NCBI GenBank assembly: GCA_032821775.1
Contig: JAVLRN010000002.1
Coordinates: forward strand, 4,526,001-4,590,000
Length of the DNA stretch: 64,000 nucleotides
Reading direction: 5' to 3'
Origin: Sanguinoderma infundibulare
Lineage: Eukaryota > Basidiomycota > Agaricomycetes > Polyporales > Polyporaceae
Position numbers and translations under genes: made by a program. Below the pieces are notes generated by a model. The model was not told where the DNA came from and made no database searches. It saw only the letters and a program-made list of their open reading frames with translations. Positions 33,548 through 44,856 of this stretch are shown in pieces. Every line of letters begins with the position of its first letter. Position 1 is the first letter of the stretch.

Positions 33548-33631
33548 GGCCTGGTGGTCTAGTAGTATGATTCCTTCTTAGGGCTTTCGAGCGTGTGGAG
33601 GAGGTCCCGGGTTCAATTCCCGGCCAGGCCC
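33548..33631 (+). tRNA. tRNA-Pro (anticodon AGG) with a 12-nt intron
   Basis: Acceptor stem GGCCTGG/CCAGGCC; D arm GTCTAGTAGTATGAT (the B-less A box region TGGTCTAGTAGTA); anticodon stem CCTTC/GGAGG with loop TTAGGG...T and anticodon AGG at 33,580-33,582; T arm CCGGG-TTCAATT-CCCGG (B box GGTTCAATTCC); discriminator C. The intron is 33,584-33,595, between positions 37 and 38, the canonical place for nuclear tRNA introns. A T5 run near 33,652 may end Pol III transcription. Confidence 0.93.
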
Positions 33632-33639
33632 TTTGACAC

Positions 33640-34335
33640 GAGGTGGACGATTTTTGCCGCAGGTGTCTTTCAATTTAATTGGGCAAGACATCTCGCGAGT
33701 CGCGCCCCGAGCGCATGCGAGTCCACCAGTACCAGGTGTGCACCCCGCGTGACTAGTGGAGGCAGCCACGGCCTTGCACAACGGCAAAATGCACTTTTTC
33801 CGTCAATCCACACTCTGAGCCTGCGTCAGACGCGCCCCATGATACTCCGATGATCTCAGGCATCGGTAACGAAATTTGCGCACTCCAGCGCATATCTGGT
33901 TCTCGCAAATATTTAGCCTGTCGTTTCATCACCATCGTTTTCAAGGCTCAAGTTGCCAGGGGCGACCGCCTCCCACGACATGCGTATCACACCCTTCGAA
34001 ACCCGAAGTGCGGTGAGGTTGCACCCAACGTTTTGACACGAATTCTCGCGCGATAGGCAAGTGGCTGACTTGAATATCTCATGTTTGAAGTTCTACTCAT
34101 TACGATCAAGCAGATGGGGCATTCACGACTGGGACGAGGAGCTCTACCCCACGCAAGGTGCGATGGAACGTACAGTAAACTTCTTCGTGACAATGGGTTC
34201 GAACAACTCAGACCAACATATCGCCGTCGGCATTTCCTCGTCAGAAACCTCCTCGTAAACGACCTCGCCTCGTCCCGACACGAGCGCATCGAAGTTATAC
34301 GTGCGCTCATAAAAACTTGTCCTAGCTTTTAGGCC
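33640..34335. other. No recognisable gene
   Basis: Between the tRNA and the DUF6533 remnant. Short open frames occur on both strands without family resemblance. The right end is promoter sequence of the remnant. Confidence 0.3.
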
Positions 34336-34800
34336 TATATAAGAGCCACACAAGACACTGAGGAAGGCATCCAAACTTCCCCAACGTGACACTGTCGCCA
34401 ACTTCATACCGCAGGCATGGCCTCCCCCGATGATTCATCCGCCATCTCGATAGCGCGAGGGTGAGCACTCCCAATTTCTCTAGTAAGCATAGTACTGGGT
34501 CTAGATGTGAGTTAGAGGCATGGGAGGGGCATGCATAAGTGCTACTAACATAACGCGCGTTTGGCCCAGTCACGATTGTCTCTCGAACGTCCCTGCTTGC
34601 AGCAGACTGTATTGTCATGGCTATCACGTGGCTGGCCCTGTTTAGGGACACTGACCTTCGTCAGATACACCGTAAAGCATTTGCAAATGTCCTCCTTACG
34701 GATGGTGAGCAGTATGACTCGAACAGTGTCAATAGTTTCAAATATTCAACAGCTGACGCGGCTGATCCAGGGACTATATAATTTTGGTCAGTAATATTCG
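34336..34800 (+). pseudogene. DUF6533 gene remnant with internal deletion
   Basis: TATATAA at 34,336-34,342 and the start MASPDDSSAIS are those of the DUF6533 copies. After about 34,450, however, the sequence jumps to the region just before the VSRTSLLAADCIVMAITWLA exon, so the DUF6533 core and four membrane exons are missing. The 3' end beyond about 34,800 is also absent and the HET gene's 3' end follows. It is a fifth, dead copy. Confidence 0.75.
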
Positions 34801-34869
34801 TGTCTCACGAAGCGAAAGCAGTGCTACAATGCTACAGACGGACGGAGGAGTACCTGTCGATTCGCCAGT

Positions 34870-37051
34870 TCATACAATGGTTATTTCGATTTGCGGAGTC
34901 TTCTCCAGCCACAGCTGCGTATCGTCGCCCTCATCGGAGAAGAAGAAACCGATCCGCCGGTATTTCGTCACCTCTCCTTCCACCTGGGAGGACCTGCCGT
35001 CCAGAAGTTCCACGATAAGGCCATACACACCCCAGGACAAAGAACACACGCGGACGACACAGACGGCCTTCACTCCGTTCGCAATTGCGTGGTCGTCGTC
35101 GCTATCCAGTATGCACCGCCCGATCTTATGCATTCGTCGCTCAATATCGGCGAGGGACCCGGGACCCTCGACGGGATCGTGCTCAGGTTTAGACACGGCT
35201 GGCTCGTCAGCATGGCCGAGGTCCCTCGGACGGTACACCCAGTCCGACAGGACGACACAGTCGACGACGACGTGCGTGCGAAGGACGAGGGTCCCGCCCG
35301 TGACTTCACCGAACGGGAGCTCCGGATTCTTCAGCACCGTCTCGCACCGGACGACCTCGGCGATGCGTGTACAATCCTCGCCAATAAATTCTATGTCCCC
35401 GGCGTCGACCGCGTCGTCGATGGCGGCCCACGACCACGACGGCGCCCGGTACGCCTGCGGGCGCGGAGCGACGCGTTCCATGCGGTCCTTCGACCACAGC
35501 AGGTCCGGAAGGAGCGTGCGCGCCCAGAGCCCCGCGAGGTACGGCGACTGGATGATGTCCGAGAAACGTTCCGCGAGCGAAGACAGCGCGACGAGCTTGT
35601 CGCTCGGCTGCGACATGGCGCGCTTGCTGTAGTTCTGGATGATCGCGTTCCACGCGAAGCGGACTGATATGACGTCTTCCACTGCGTCGGTGCGCTCCGT
35701 GGGCGAAGGCCAAGGCGATAGTGTAGGAAGGTCCCGGAAGGGAGGAGGATCGCGGTTGGCGGAGATCCACCGCGGGTTGTCCGCGTCTCCGATGTTGCGC
35801 GTACCGTGAAGGCAGGAGTATTGGAGCGTGTGCGTTGCGAAGATGAGCCTGCGCGGGGAGAGGAAGTACTCCTGCATGCACCAGGCGCGCATATTCACCG
35901 GCTCTCGCGCGGGCTCGTATTCGGGTGACGTCCGGCGCGGCAAGAGGAAGACCGACCCTAGCGCGGGCGAAGTCGTGTCGGGAAGGACGAAGGGGAGCTT
36001 GATGGCAGTTGCGCCGAGCTCGTCCGTACGAGGCTGGCGGAAGCCTTCGCTGACGCAATTCGCGCTCGCGGCGATGATCGTCAGGTATGCGTCGGAATAG
36101 ACGTGGCCCATGCGCGCGATCTCGTTGTCCTTGTCACTGTCTGAATCTTGGATGATGCACATCGAATCGACCCAGAGAAATTGCATACACAGGCCGCGTG
36201 TGACTTGAATGGCGTCGACGATCGTCTGAGGGAGGCTTTCAAGCTCAATGTAGTGCGTGTAGGAATCTATGTTCTGCGTAGTCGTCTTGTGCATTTGATC
36301 CCCGCCCCATACGTAGCTAAGGGCAATGTATCGAGCGCGCGTTCCGTTAGAGGTGAAGAGCCGCGGTCGAGCGGGGTCACTGCAGTCAATGACACGTGTA
36401 GGGAGACGGGAGTAGGGCTCTGAGAGCGGGGGACAGTCGCTGTGATTCAGCTCGCAGTCGCGCAAAAGGTCCTTTGCGAGCGAAAGGGCGCGCTCCGACC
36501 CGACGTCGCAGAAGACGTTCCGGCCGGGGATGTAGGGGGCTGCCAGATCGCCTGGCAATTGCAACCATACGGCGAAGAGACAATAAGTTTCTCTGCTAAC
36601 ATTGAATCAAAGAGACCCACCTTCCGTTGTGTACACATATCCCCACCAGGACAGCGCATCGTTAACAAAAACGACGAACTCCTTAGTGGAGTCGATGCCA
36701 ACCCTGATCTCCACGACATTCTTCGACTCCAAATCCATCGCATGCGAGGAGCACAGACGCTCACACCAGCGACAGCCCTGCTCGGCATTGGCCTTGATCT
36801 GTTTCTGAGATATCTTGTATGCGTACCCGCCGGAGGGTGGTCCGACCGCCGGCCGTCTCACCAGCTCTCCCAGAAGCCCGAGTTGATTGGCAATGATGCC
36901 CTTCCAGCATGGTCCGCATATGTACGACGGCCTACCACTGGCGAGATGTTAGCTCTTCCGAGCGACCTCAATGCCAAATGCGGAAAAATTACCTTGTATC
37001 GTCTGAGACGGGTCGGTCGAGTTGTGGGGTGGGGTTGGGGCTGGTCCGCAT
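34870..37051 (-). CDS. HET-domain (heterokaryon incompatibility-type) protein
   Basis: The three exons are phase-checked: 37,051-36,993, 36,931-36,621 and 36,551-34,870, giving 683 residues; introns are 61 and 69 nt. Residues about 20-120 hold two Cys pairs, CGPCWKG and CRWCERLC, typical of basidiomycete HET proteins. The HET domain follows, with YIALSYVWGG (about 198-207), FLWVDSMCIIQD (about 248-259) and AYLTIIAASA (about 278-287). The C-terminal part has SKRAMSQPSDKLVALSSLA and ARTLLPDLLW, usual for the family. In Ascomycota, HET proteins trigger non-self recognition cell death; in basidiomycetes the role is not established. The gene is intact and is the main gene of the inverted-repeat spacer. 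Confidence 0.88.
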
Positions 37052-38205
37052 GGTGGTAAAGAATCAAGATATTGAATGCGTGGTGCGCAGGAAATCGATA
37101 CAAACCCTGACCTTACTTGCATGCCAACACGACCTTCCGCCGACTACGGCAGCGTATCAAGTGACTTGGCCCGGCCTAGGTACAGCCCTGCTTCATATCA
37201 GCGCGATATCACTGATCCAGTAGCGGTAACTGGTACTGTATATGTGCACTTGGACGTGGGGAAAGTGGTGCGACAGTATCACAATAGGAGGGAATGTACG
37301 GTGCAGGCGGGCCCATGACGACATTTCCAGGTGTGTCGGAGTCAACGCTCTTTTTGCTGCCAAAACGGCGGTGAGTGGACCTGTGAATCCAGGATGATGA
37401 CACGTTTTCCGGAACCTTTATCGTGCCAAATGACGGAGAGGAGTCGCACACCAGTGATCGTATACGCACCTTGTTACTTGCCTCAACGTGGATACCTATT
37501 GGAAGATCCGGAGAACGTCCAGGACAAGGGAGAGCGACCGACGCTCAGGGGCCAGCCCCACGATGTCTGTTGAGGATATACGAAGAACATGGCGAGAGAG
37601 ATGAAGGTAATTATGTCCGGAGATGTGCAGGAGAGCGGTGAGAGGGACGTGTGATCGTATCGTGTTATAGACATCTTGAAACGCCGGTTGTGGGCTTGCT
37701 ACTGTTGGATGTGCCCAACGATGCGCCAGACAGGATTAGCGAGAGCTCGAGAAGGTTGGAAGGCAGCCCGTTGGGTCTCATGGTAGGAACACGAGCGACA
37801 ACTGCAAGCTGGCGTCAATTTTCTGCCTTGTCACTGATCACCACATGATGCCGCCTGGACGGCTGGCTGGTGGCCTCTCAGGCTGTCTCTCACCGTATCT
37901 GTGCTACGCAACATTCCTCTGCCACTGTAATCAACAAAACTGATGCTCTTTATGTAAAGAACAAGGTCCGTTCAATACGATACTCATCGGAACGCCCGGC
38001 GTGCATACAAAGATTCTAATCGCACCTGCCAGGTTCCCTGCTCCCTCATGGGCTTTTCCAATTCCCCTTGTGATACATAACGACGTCTGCATCGCGATTC
38101 GATGCTGATGTTCACCCCTGTATGGCGTGGAACCCATGCGCGCTACTGCGATAAGGGCCAAGTCGACGAGCTCGGGTGCCTAGCCTGCTTAGGATTGCCT
38201 GTACT
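37052..38205. other. HET gene upstream region, no further gene recognised
   Basis: The first few hundred bases are the likely promoter of the HET gene. Several short frames exist further right, but none shows a family motif or a splice chain. Confidence 0.35.
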
Positions 38206-38760
38206 CTCTAATTGATGTTGCCCAAATCGTGGCCCTCTTCCTCGAGAGCCTGTTCTACGGTGAGTCCCCGTTGTCGTTCGCTGCGCCGAACACTATGATT
38301 TAGAGTCATTGCTGAAGGGCTGTACCTCGTATCCTTCGACATGTGCACGTTCACCATGCTCGTCAAGAGTGGATCCCATCGCCGCCAACGCAACATATTT
38401 CTCCTCGTTACCTTGTTCCTCTTCTTCTTCGCCACTCTCGACGTCGCGCTCCTGCACCGGATTCTAGACGCCTTTATCTGGCATCGTGGCTCCTACGGCG
38501 CGAAAGGGGAGTTCTCCATATCCTATTGGGTCAACGTTAAGACCCTCACCTACGCTGCCCAGACCAGTATTGCCGATGTGATGCTCGTACGTTGCCTTTC
38601 TATTTCGCGCTGCGCAGGAGGAGGTTCGGCGTGATGAGTCATGACATCGCTACGTACCCTTGTCTAACGATTGAAGTCTAATTCATGTTTCGTGCACACT
38701 CCCATCGTACAGATGATTGGTCGGTTCGTGAGCTGCCTCCCGAAGGCGGCGTCACCTCTA
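38206..38760 (+). pseudogene. Fragment of a basidiomycete multi-pass membrane protein, cut beside the repeat boundary
   Basis: Spliced exons read VAQIVALFLESLFYG, YLVSFDMCTFTMLVK, RNIFLLVTLFLFFFATLDVA with LLHRILDAFIWHRG, and SISYWVNVKTLTYAAQTSIA plus DVML before a GTACGT donor. This is a large unnamed Agaricomycete family with six to seven helices, in which YRCW follows the last motif. Here the following sequence reads MIGRFVSCLPKAASPL and stops, and the inverted-repeat arm starts at 38,801. The N-terminal exon also lacks a start. The gene was truncated, probably by the duplication. Confidence 0.6.
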
Positions 38761-38879
38761 TGATCCATCCTGGCGGTCATCGTAGGCAACGTCAGTTCTT
38801 ATGAGGCGCACCCTAGGCTGGTTAGCAAACGACTGTGCTAGCGGTGGCAACGTCCTATCTGGGACGGCCCTTCATACCT

Positions 38880-39330
38880 TGTGACGACTACCGCAGCATC
38901 CTCGTACTATCCGCCATAGCCACCCATCGAAGGCTTGACACTGAAGGAGGTGGAGCCTGAGCTGTTCGATACAAATCTGGAGACGGTGACGGGGTCCGAG
39001 CTCTATGACCATGTCAACAAGCTGGAGGACAAGAAGGCGGATTGGTCGCGTGGATGCGACGATTGTTAGGACCAGCCAGGCGTGGTCAACGCTGCACATG
39101 GCCAAGCGTGAGGGGCACAACTTGAAGAGCTTCTTTCGATTCCGTTCGACCTCGAGGACTTCAAGGGCGCCAAGACGATGGTCGTCTGGCGCGTCATCGA
39201 GTTGTGGCGGGTCGCCAGTCTCGAGAACAAGGCAAGCCGGACGGACGACTTGGCAGGCATCGTTTTGCGCTCGGCGGGGCAGTCCGTCGTTCTGCACATA
39301 CGCATTCACGTCTCCGGACCAAACTATTTG
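38880..39330 (+). pseudogene. SDR oxidoreductase fragment (copy 4)
   Basis: Plus-strand counterpart of the 32-kb copy: LLSIPFDLEDFKGAKTMVVW, then VIELWRVASLENKASRTDDL. The residues where a functional SDR has FGxVDxLVNNAS are strongly altered, and a stop (TAG) lies upstream in the same frame. Confidence 0.55.
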
Positions 39331-39339
39331 GAATGTTCG

Positions 39340-39704
39340 TTCAGTAACAGAAGTGCCCGGCCAGATTCAGTGCGCTCTTTGCCTTAGCTGTCTGACGGCG
39401 TCGCGAGGCCAGAACGCCTAGGCGTTGTTTCTTGGCCTAGAGACGGCGCGCCTCTACCGTATATACTGTTGTCAGACCGTGTCCCCATAACCTGTTCTCG
39501 AGGTCTTCCGGGCAGCATGTATTGCGGGAGTCTACATCCAGACGCAACCGGAACGTCTCGCATCGCCTCGTTCATCTCGTATAAAACAAAAACTGTGCGC
39601 CATCGATGTTTAGTGCCCATGCCTGGATAGGTACAATAAATAAATAAATAGGAGATACACCATGAGACGAACTGTGCCTCTCTTTACTAGCCCGACCCAC
39701 TAGG
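39340..39704. repeat. Tail block downstream of DUF6533 copy 4
   Basis: Inverted counterpart of 31,590-31,930. It includes a short (AAAT)n-like run near 39,636-39,650 not seen in the other copies. Confidence 0.55.
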
Positions 39705-41497
39705 CTATCTGGAGGACGAAGCGGAAGCGACACACGGCTGGCCATCCTCGCCGCCGCTGTCTGCAATTGGGCTTGGCCTCTCCTCCAACTCCAACCCATC
39801 GCTCGAGACCTCGTTAGGGGCCACTTCATCCTCCCCTCCCCAGTAGTCTTCGGGCGTGAGACGAGTGGCGAGCGAGCCAACAACCCTGTTGAAGATGACT
39901 GAGCTTGCGTTAGATGTTCCTTCGTCAAGTTGAATCGAGGCCATGATGCCGAGTGCCTGCTGGTGGTTCACCGATTGGAGGTGTAGCAAGAACCGCTGGA
40001 CGAGAATCGCCGTCAACCTTCGCAATTCTTCTGATAAGCGTCTAAAATGCCAATGAGATGTATTGAGGAGCTACCTACGGTTCAGTGAAAGTGGTGAGAA
40101 AGCTGGTGTCCGGAATCCCATCATTGGCTACCTGCGACACAAACATAAAACATAGTTGTCGGTCCCATGGATGTTGTGACTGAGGCTACTCACAGAGATC
40201 ATCGAGAAGGTGAGATGCAACGCATTGAGAATGAACAGAATGCTAGGGGGCTTTGAGTATCAGCACTTTCATTTCACGAGACACAAATATTACTAACAGA
40301 AAGTAGATGATCCCTGTGTTTCCAGGGTCAGCCTCGAATGCTTGAACCCCTTCACAATGCCATACTGCTCACCATCCGTAAAGAGCACATTTGTGAATGT
40401 TTTGCTGTGTATGCGTTGGAGATCAATGGACCTAAACAGGGCCAGCCACGTGATTCCCATGACAATACAGTCCACTGCAAGCAGGGATGTCCGGGAGACA
40501 ATAGTGACTGGGACAAATGTGCAGTTAGTAATGCCTATGCATGCGCCTCCCATTCCACTAACGCACATCTGGACTCAGGGTTAGAGTGCTATTATAACTC
40601 GAGAAACTGGGAAGTTACTCACAGTTGCGATATCCAGTCCGGGGTGCTAATGATTTCAATACACCCGACCAGCGGCAAGATCTCCCCAGTGATCCCATAT
40701 ACAAAATCGGCCTACATGTGCGATCAGAAGAAGAAACACAACTTATCAACTAGACTGCAGACCAGGTTGATGATGACCGGTACAACAGAGAGGGAGAAGA
40801 CGAAGAGTGAGGATGTCCAACGTTGGAAATCGTTCAAGTTCGATGTTAATGCAAATACGCGCAGGGCAGAGAAAGCTGGAGAAGATAGTTGAACATGAGT
40901 ACCGAGAGTATGGGTGGTACAAAGCCGCACCTGCCCACACAAAGTATGGCAACAATCCAAAGACTTCGGTAGCGATAACGAGGGCTGCGCAGCTGGGTGT
41001 TCGGAACTTTGCGATCAGGCACTATCTGCGCTTGAGAATAGCATCACGAACCTCTGTAATAATGCTTGGCAGTCAGTACGGGGAAATTGTTGTACATATA
41101 CACCAACACACCTTGTTGGATGGTATGGAGGCGATGCCCGTGGACATGTTGTAGGTATAATTGAACAGGTTCAAGTACCTGTTCAGAAAGAACAAGGCAG
41201 CGGCGCCCGTCTTTCGATTTGTCCAGAAATACTCGACTTCGTCGCCAATGGTGAGGATGTAGTCATACAGGAAGAGAACTGCAAAGAAAGAGGCGTGTCA
41301 AATTCGATGGAGGAATGACGTTTTTGTGCTATCAAAAGAGAACCAAGGGCGCTGCTCACCCGCAGTTACTAAGTAGCAGTAATCACTGTTAATGCTGTAC
41401 CGCATTCTTCAGAATACATGTACTCCGTGAACGAGAGAAAGACGTACAAGCTGCTATACTCGGAGATCATGGCGGCTGAATCGTCTGGGGATGCCAT
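39705..41497 (-). CDS. DUF6533-type multi-pass membrane protein, copy 4
   Basis: Start MASPDDSAAMISEY at 41,497; core LFLYDYILTIGDEVEYFW; FGLLPYFVWA; FSALRVFALTSNLNDFQ; VIINLVCSLV; VSRTSLLAVDCIVMGITWLA; and a last exon LTAILVQRFLLHLQSVNHQQ with an acidic tail. The tail ends SASSSR, because the last codons differ from SAGVAA of the other copies. The TATA box is mutated to AGATAG. Otherwise all exons are in place. Convergent with the SDR fragment on its right-hand neighbour strand. Function unknown. Confidence 0.7.
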
Positions 41498-41569
41498 GAG
41501 TGCGATGTAAAATTGGTGGGGGCAACACGTTGGGGACGATTGGACATCCTCCTTGTGTGCGTCCTATCT

Positions 41570-42480
41570 AGGCCTCCACACTAGCTAAGGTTGTGTCGAA
41601 GGCGCAGACGGAAGATGCAAGAGAAACGAACAGACGTGATTCCTGCCATACACCGATCGCGATACCAACCGCCATCTGTCAAAACTTGAAAGCATATGCA
41701 CGATCATCAAGGACAGTCCTTCCGAACACAGCGGAGACTATCTCTCAATCGACCCCATTCGCATTCAACAGGCCAATAAGCAGGTGCGAAAATTCCAGCA
41801 CGGAAAACTTACCTCGGAATATGGATTGGAGTGATCAGTGGCGTAGGCTTCACCGACGTGTCCATGGAAGAGAGGATACGATAGGAATGGCCTTTACCAA
41901 CCGCGTCTGATGGGGTGAGGGTCGAGCTTGACGCACGAAGATTTGTCCACACCACGGTGTTTGACGTATGGTTGAGTTATCAGGGACCGCCATGCAGAAT
42001 CCAGGAGGATATCACGACTGCGTGATGATGGCAGCTTCGTAATGGTATCCGAACTGTGGCGATCAGCCTCTGCAGAAGTCCATAGACCAGTGGCATTCAA
42101 CCGACATCCTATGTTGGAGCGCAGCCTGAATGGGAAAATGGGTGTGCATAAGCGACTGGGTTTGGAACAATCAAGACGACGTGCTCGTGAAATTGATATT
42201 GTACCTTGGTTGATAGCGGCAGGTTCGTGAGTAGAGTTGCACCGTTCTACAAACCTGAAGCATAGAAAAAGACGTACAAGGTGCCCGTGGCGGATCATAT
42301 AGATGGCCATTTGGTCGAAGCCGATGAGGTAGCAAAGATCCTGACGTCTGCCTCGGTGAGAGTCTCGTAGAGGTCTCGGTTGACGTCCGAGGGATTGGGG
42401 CTGATGGCTCCTGCGTCCCGCACAGACAGAGCAGCTAGTCTCAGCGTGAACTTGGGGGACATTGCTCATGTCTAGCAGTA
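41570..42480. repeat. Block B, copy 4 (inverted, shortened)
   Basis: Inverted block B. In the minus direction it opens with an ATG frame MSPKFTLRLAALSVRDAGA followed by ISPNPSDVNRDLYETLTEAD, then a stop after about 56 codons. About 440 bp present in copy 3 between 26,670 and 27,110 is missing near 42,240. Confidence 0.65.
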
Positions 42481-42489
42481 CCGTCGATT

Positions 42490-42960
42490 GCGTGTAGTAA
42501 GACGTGCATCCGTGGTGGCCCTCTGGTGCGGCCTCCCAGTGAGAGACTGGCGATGAGAGCCAAGAGGAAGTTACAACCGGCCCGCCACGGTCGTCGCGCG
42601 CCATGCGTCTCTCACGCGTTGGCGCACGATGGCGTTAACGTTGCCGTTGTTCACGACCTACGACCCGATCTCGTCCCCGCTTGCCTCTCCACACGCTTTC
42701 CCCGTTCTCCCCGAGTTTCCCGTTGACTCAATGACTATCAGTGGCCAGCGGCCCAAGGTCGTGCTCGCCTTCCCAAAAGGAGAGGACACTCCGACCGGCG
42801 CAGGATTCGCCTCTGGATAAGCGCCGGCGCGGGAGGGCCGGCCTTTCTCCGAGGACAGGTTGGGGACGAGATCGAGAAAGAATTGGAGTCTTGTTATTAC
42901 GATTCACCGGTACCTACGTCTCACATTTGAAAGAGGCATCGTACCGTAGAATACCCGCTC
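42490..42960 (+). pseudogene. DNA primase small subunit fragment (unit 4)
   Basis: Inverted counterpart of 25,640-26,460, recognised by RPDLVPACLSTRFPRSPRVS and by the sequence around 42,860-42,960 shared with unit 3. It is shorter than the other copies and lacks the FDIDM and HLLWVYS blocks. Confidence 0.5.
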
Positions 42961-43022
42961 TGCTTACGAATGTTTGTTCTTCGTCTCTATATCGATTCCT
43001 ACCCGATATATATTTTGCAGGC

Positions 43023-43600
43023 TTCGGCCTCAAAGCGCCATGAAGCGCCCATAAGCTCTGCCAAATTGCGGCCCACGGCCTTCGCGTTTCCAGCACGGTA
43101 CAACATAAAATAAAGTCCCCTTGATTTTCTACACATAGGACATACTATGATATATGCGTTTGAGGAGACGAAGAGATTTTACGAATTTTCTGAATTTCTG
43201 GACTTTTCGAGTCGAAGTGCGCAAGCGTGAATCGGGCATAAATTAAGCAAAGAGCTGTACATAGACAACACCTGCACGCTACTCCTGCCTTTACTACGTC
43301 CTGCAATAACTACAGCACCCCCACCCTCGCTACCACACACCCTCCCATTCCATTTCCATCCCCACACCCGGATCGTGCTCTTCTGCCCCTGCTTCTCACC
43401 AAGCTTCCGCCTAGACCGCGCACCACACGTCCTCGCCACACGACACGAGTTCTCTCGCCGATCGCGACCTTTTCCCCGGACACGCACCTCTGCTTATCCT
43501 CATATGCCCATGCTCGCGCCTTTCTCCCGCTCTGTACCCCAGCTATCACGACTCTTATAGCATCCGACATAGGGCGTTGCCCTACACGGACGCTCCTCCG
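43023..43600. other. No recognisable gene outside the inverted repeat
   Basis: It contains a pyrimidine-rich stretch at about 43,270-43,430 and small GCTTCGGCCTC-like words next to the repeat end. No coding chain is supported. Confidence 0.3.
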
Positions 43601-43880
43601 ATAGCAGACTGCCTCTCGAGGCTGAGCGCAACACGATGTCCGCAAAGTCGTCTGTCGGAGGCGACTGGCTCGCGTTGTTCACGCGGACGTTGAACCGCCC
43701 AAACATAGCGACGTGCCAGTCGACGATGGCCTTCGCGTCCTTAAAATCCTGGAGGGAGCCGGCCGCGAGCGAGAAGAACTTGCGCCGCTCGTGCTCAACT
43801 GCGTCGGGCCGCATGTCGGCGGGCGGCAAGACCGCCTTTCGACGTCATCGAGCCGATCTTAGTTCTGAGTTAGTTTGGTA
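43600..43880 (-). pseudogene. SDR oxidoreductase fragment (copy 5)
   Basis: The minus strand reads SLQDFKDAKAIVDWHVAMFG, RFNVRVNNASQSPPTDDFAD and IVLRS. This is the clearest of the SDR pieces: VNNAS is intact and DFADI follows as in functional family members. Only this central part remains; upstream and downstream are unrelated. Confidence 0.62.
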
Positions 43881-44312
43881 GCGCGTGACTGTCGAGCAGC
43901 GAGGAATGAAGCCAAGGACGCACGAGAAGCTTCGACTGAGCGGACTGAGTTGTCGATTTTGCAGATATTCATCCCCGAATACTTGATACCGTGTATCTTG
44001 CACATGCGGGTTACTCAAGCCAACATACTTGCTATAGATACCGATGTGGACGGCCCTTGACGACATCAGCCTCAAGCTAATGGGGTCATGTCTTCTGCAC
44101 TTGTCCAAGTCATTCGAACGGCGGGGGCGACCGCAGGAAGGGATTTTATGCATAGCCCTAGGTTCTGCATTGGGTGTGTCATGTGGAAAGCGTACAAATG
44201 ATAACATATAGTCTCGACAACCCGACCGCCGCCGCCGTTCCGTCGCCATGGAGTGCCACGACAGGCCCCTCCGATGCCCCTACCCCGTACGCCAGCAACA
44301 TACAACGAACGC
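43881..44312. other. Intergenic, 3' of RPS13
   Basis: No gene is seen. It probably includes the RPS13 3' UTR and marks the passage from duplicated to single-copy sequence. Confidence 0.4.
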
Positions 44313-44856
44313 TCATGCAATGAGGGTCGAGGCGGTGGCGGAGTCGTACTTGAACGTTGGGGGGATCTGCTGCTTAGTCTTGTAGTAGCGGGCGAGACGG
44401 TGGATACGGGACTCGATGAGGATGAGGCGGAACTTGGAGTCCTTGTCTTTGCGGTTGACCTCCAGATGCTTGCGAACGGCGACCGCCTTTTTGACGAGGT
44501 GCCAGAGATCCTCCGGGATCTGGGGCGCAAGGCCTGTATGTCCAGTGATAAGTCCCCATTCAAGTCCCCAAGTTCCATCTCGAACCGCCGCCTGATGTAT
44601 GCACATGGATGAGAAACTCACCATTCGACTTGAGGATACGAAGGATCTTGTTACCGGTCACGAAGCGGACCTGGGGGATACCGTGCGAATCACGGAGGGT
44701 GACGCCAATCTGAGACGGCGTAAGACCCTTGCGGGCAAGCTTGGTGATGTGCTCGACGACGTCCTCGGGCGTGGTCTTGAGCCAGGAAGGGGGAGCGCGG
44801 CGGTAGGGGAGGGCAGAGGACGAAATGCCCTTGCCGGGAGCGTGCATGCGACCCAT
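44313..44856 (-). CDS. RPS13: 40S ribosomal protein S13 (uS15)
   Basis: Component of the small cytosolic ribosomal subunit. The two exons are phase-checked: 44,856-44,622 and 44,533-44,313, with an 88-nt GT-AG intron after LRILKSN, giving 151 residues, the usual length of eukaryotic S13. The start [20 protein letters not shown], the central [20 protein letters not shown] and the C-terminal [19 protein letters not shown] are family hallmarks. An upstream in-frame ATG at 44,874 (MPHRVT) is ignored because S13 proteins begin MGRMH. Divergent from RPS6 across about 400 bp. Confidence 0.97.

Larger units (their letters stand above)
38801..43022 (-). repeat. Inverted repeat, right arm (unit 4)
   Basis: Reverse complement of the left arm at 25,575-32,575, carrying in inverted order the SDR fragment, tail block, DUF6533 copy 4, block B and primase fragment. 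It lacks the 2-kb insertion and about 440 bp of block B, so it preserves the uninterrupted structure at both insertion sites. Confidence 0.82.

Noticed and set aside
34784..35667. Two long plus-strand frames opposite the HET gene
   Set aside because: Both are antisense to the well-supported HET coding exon and show only low-complexity composition.
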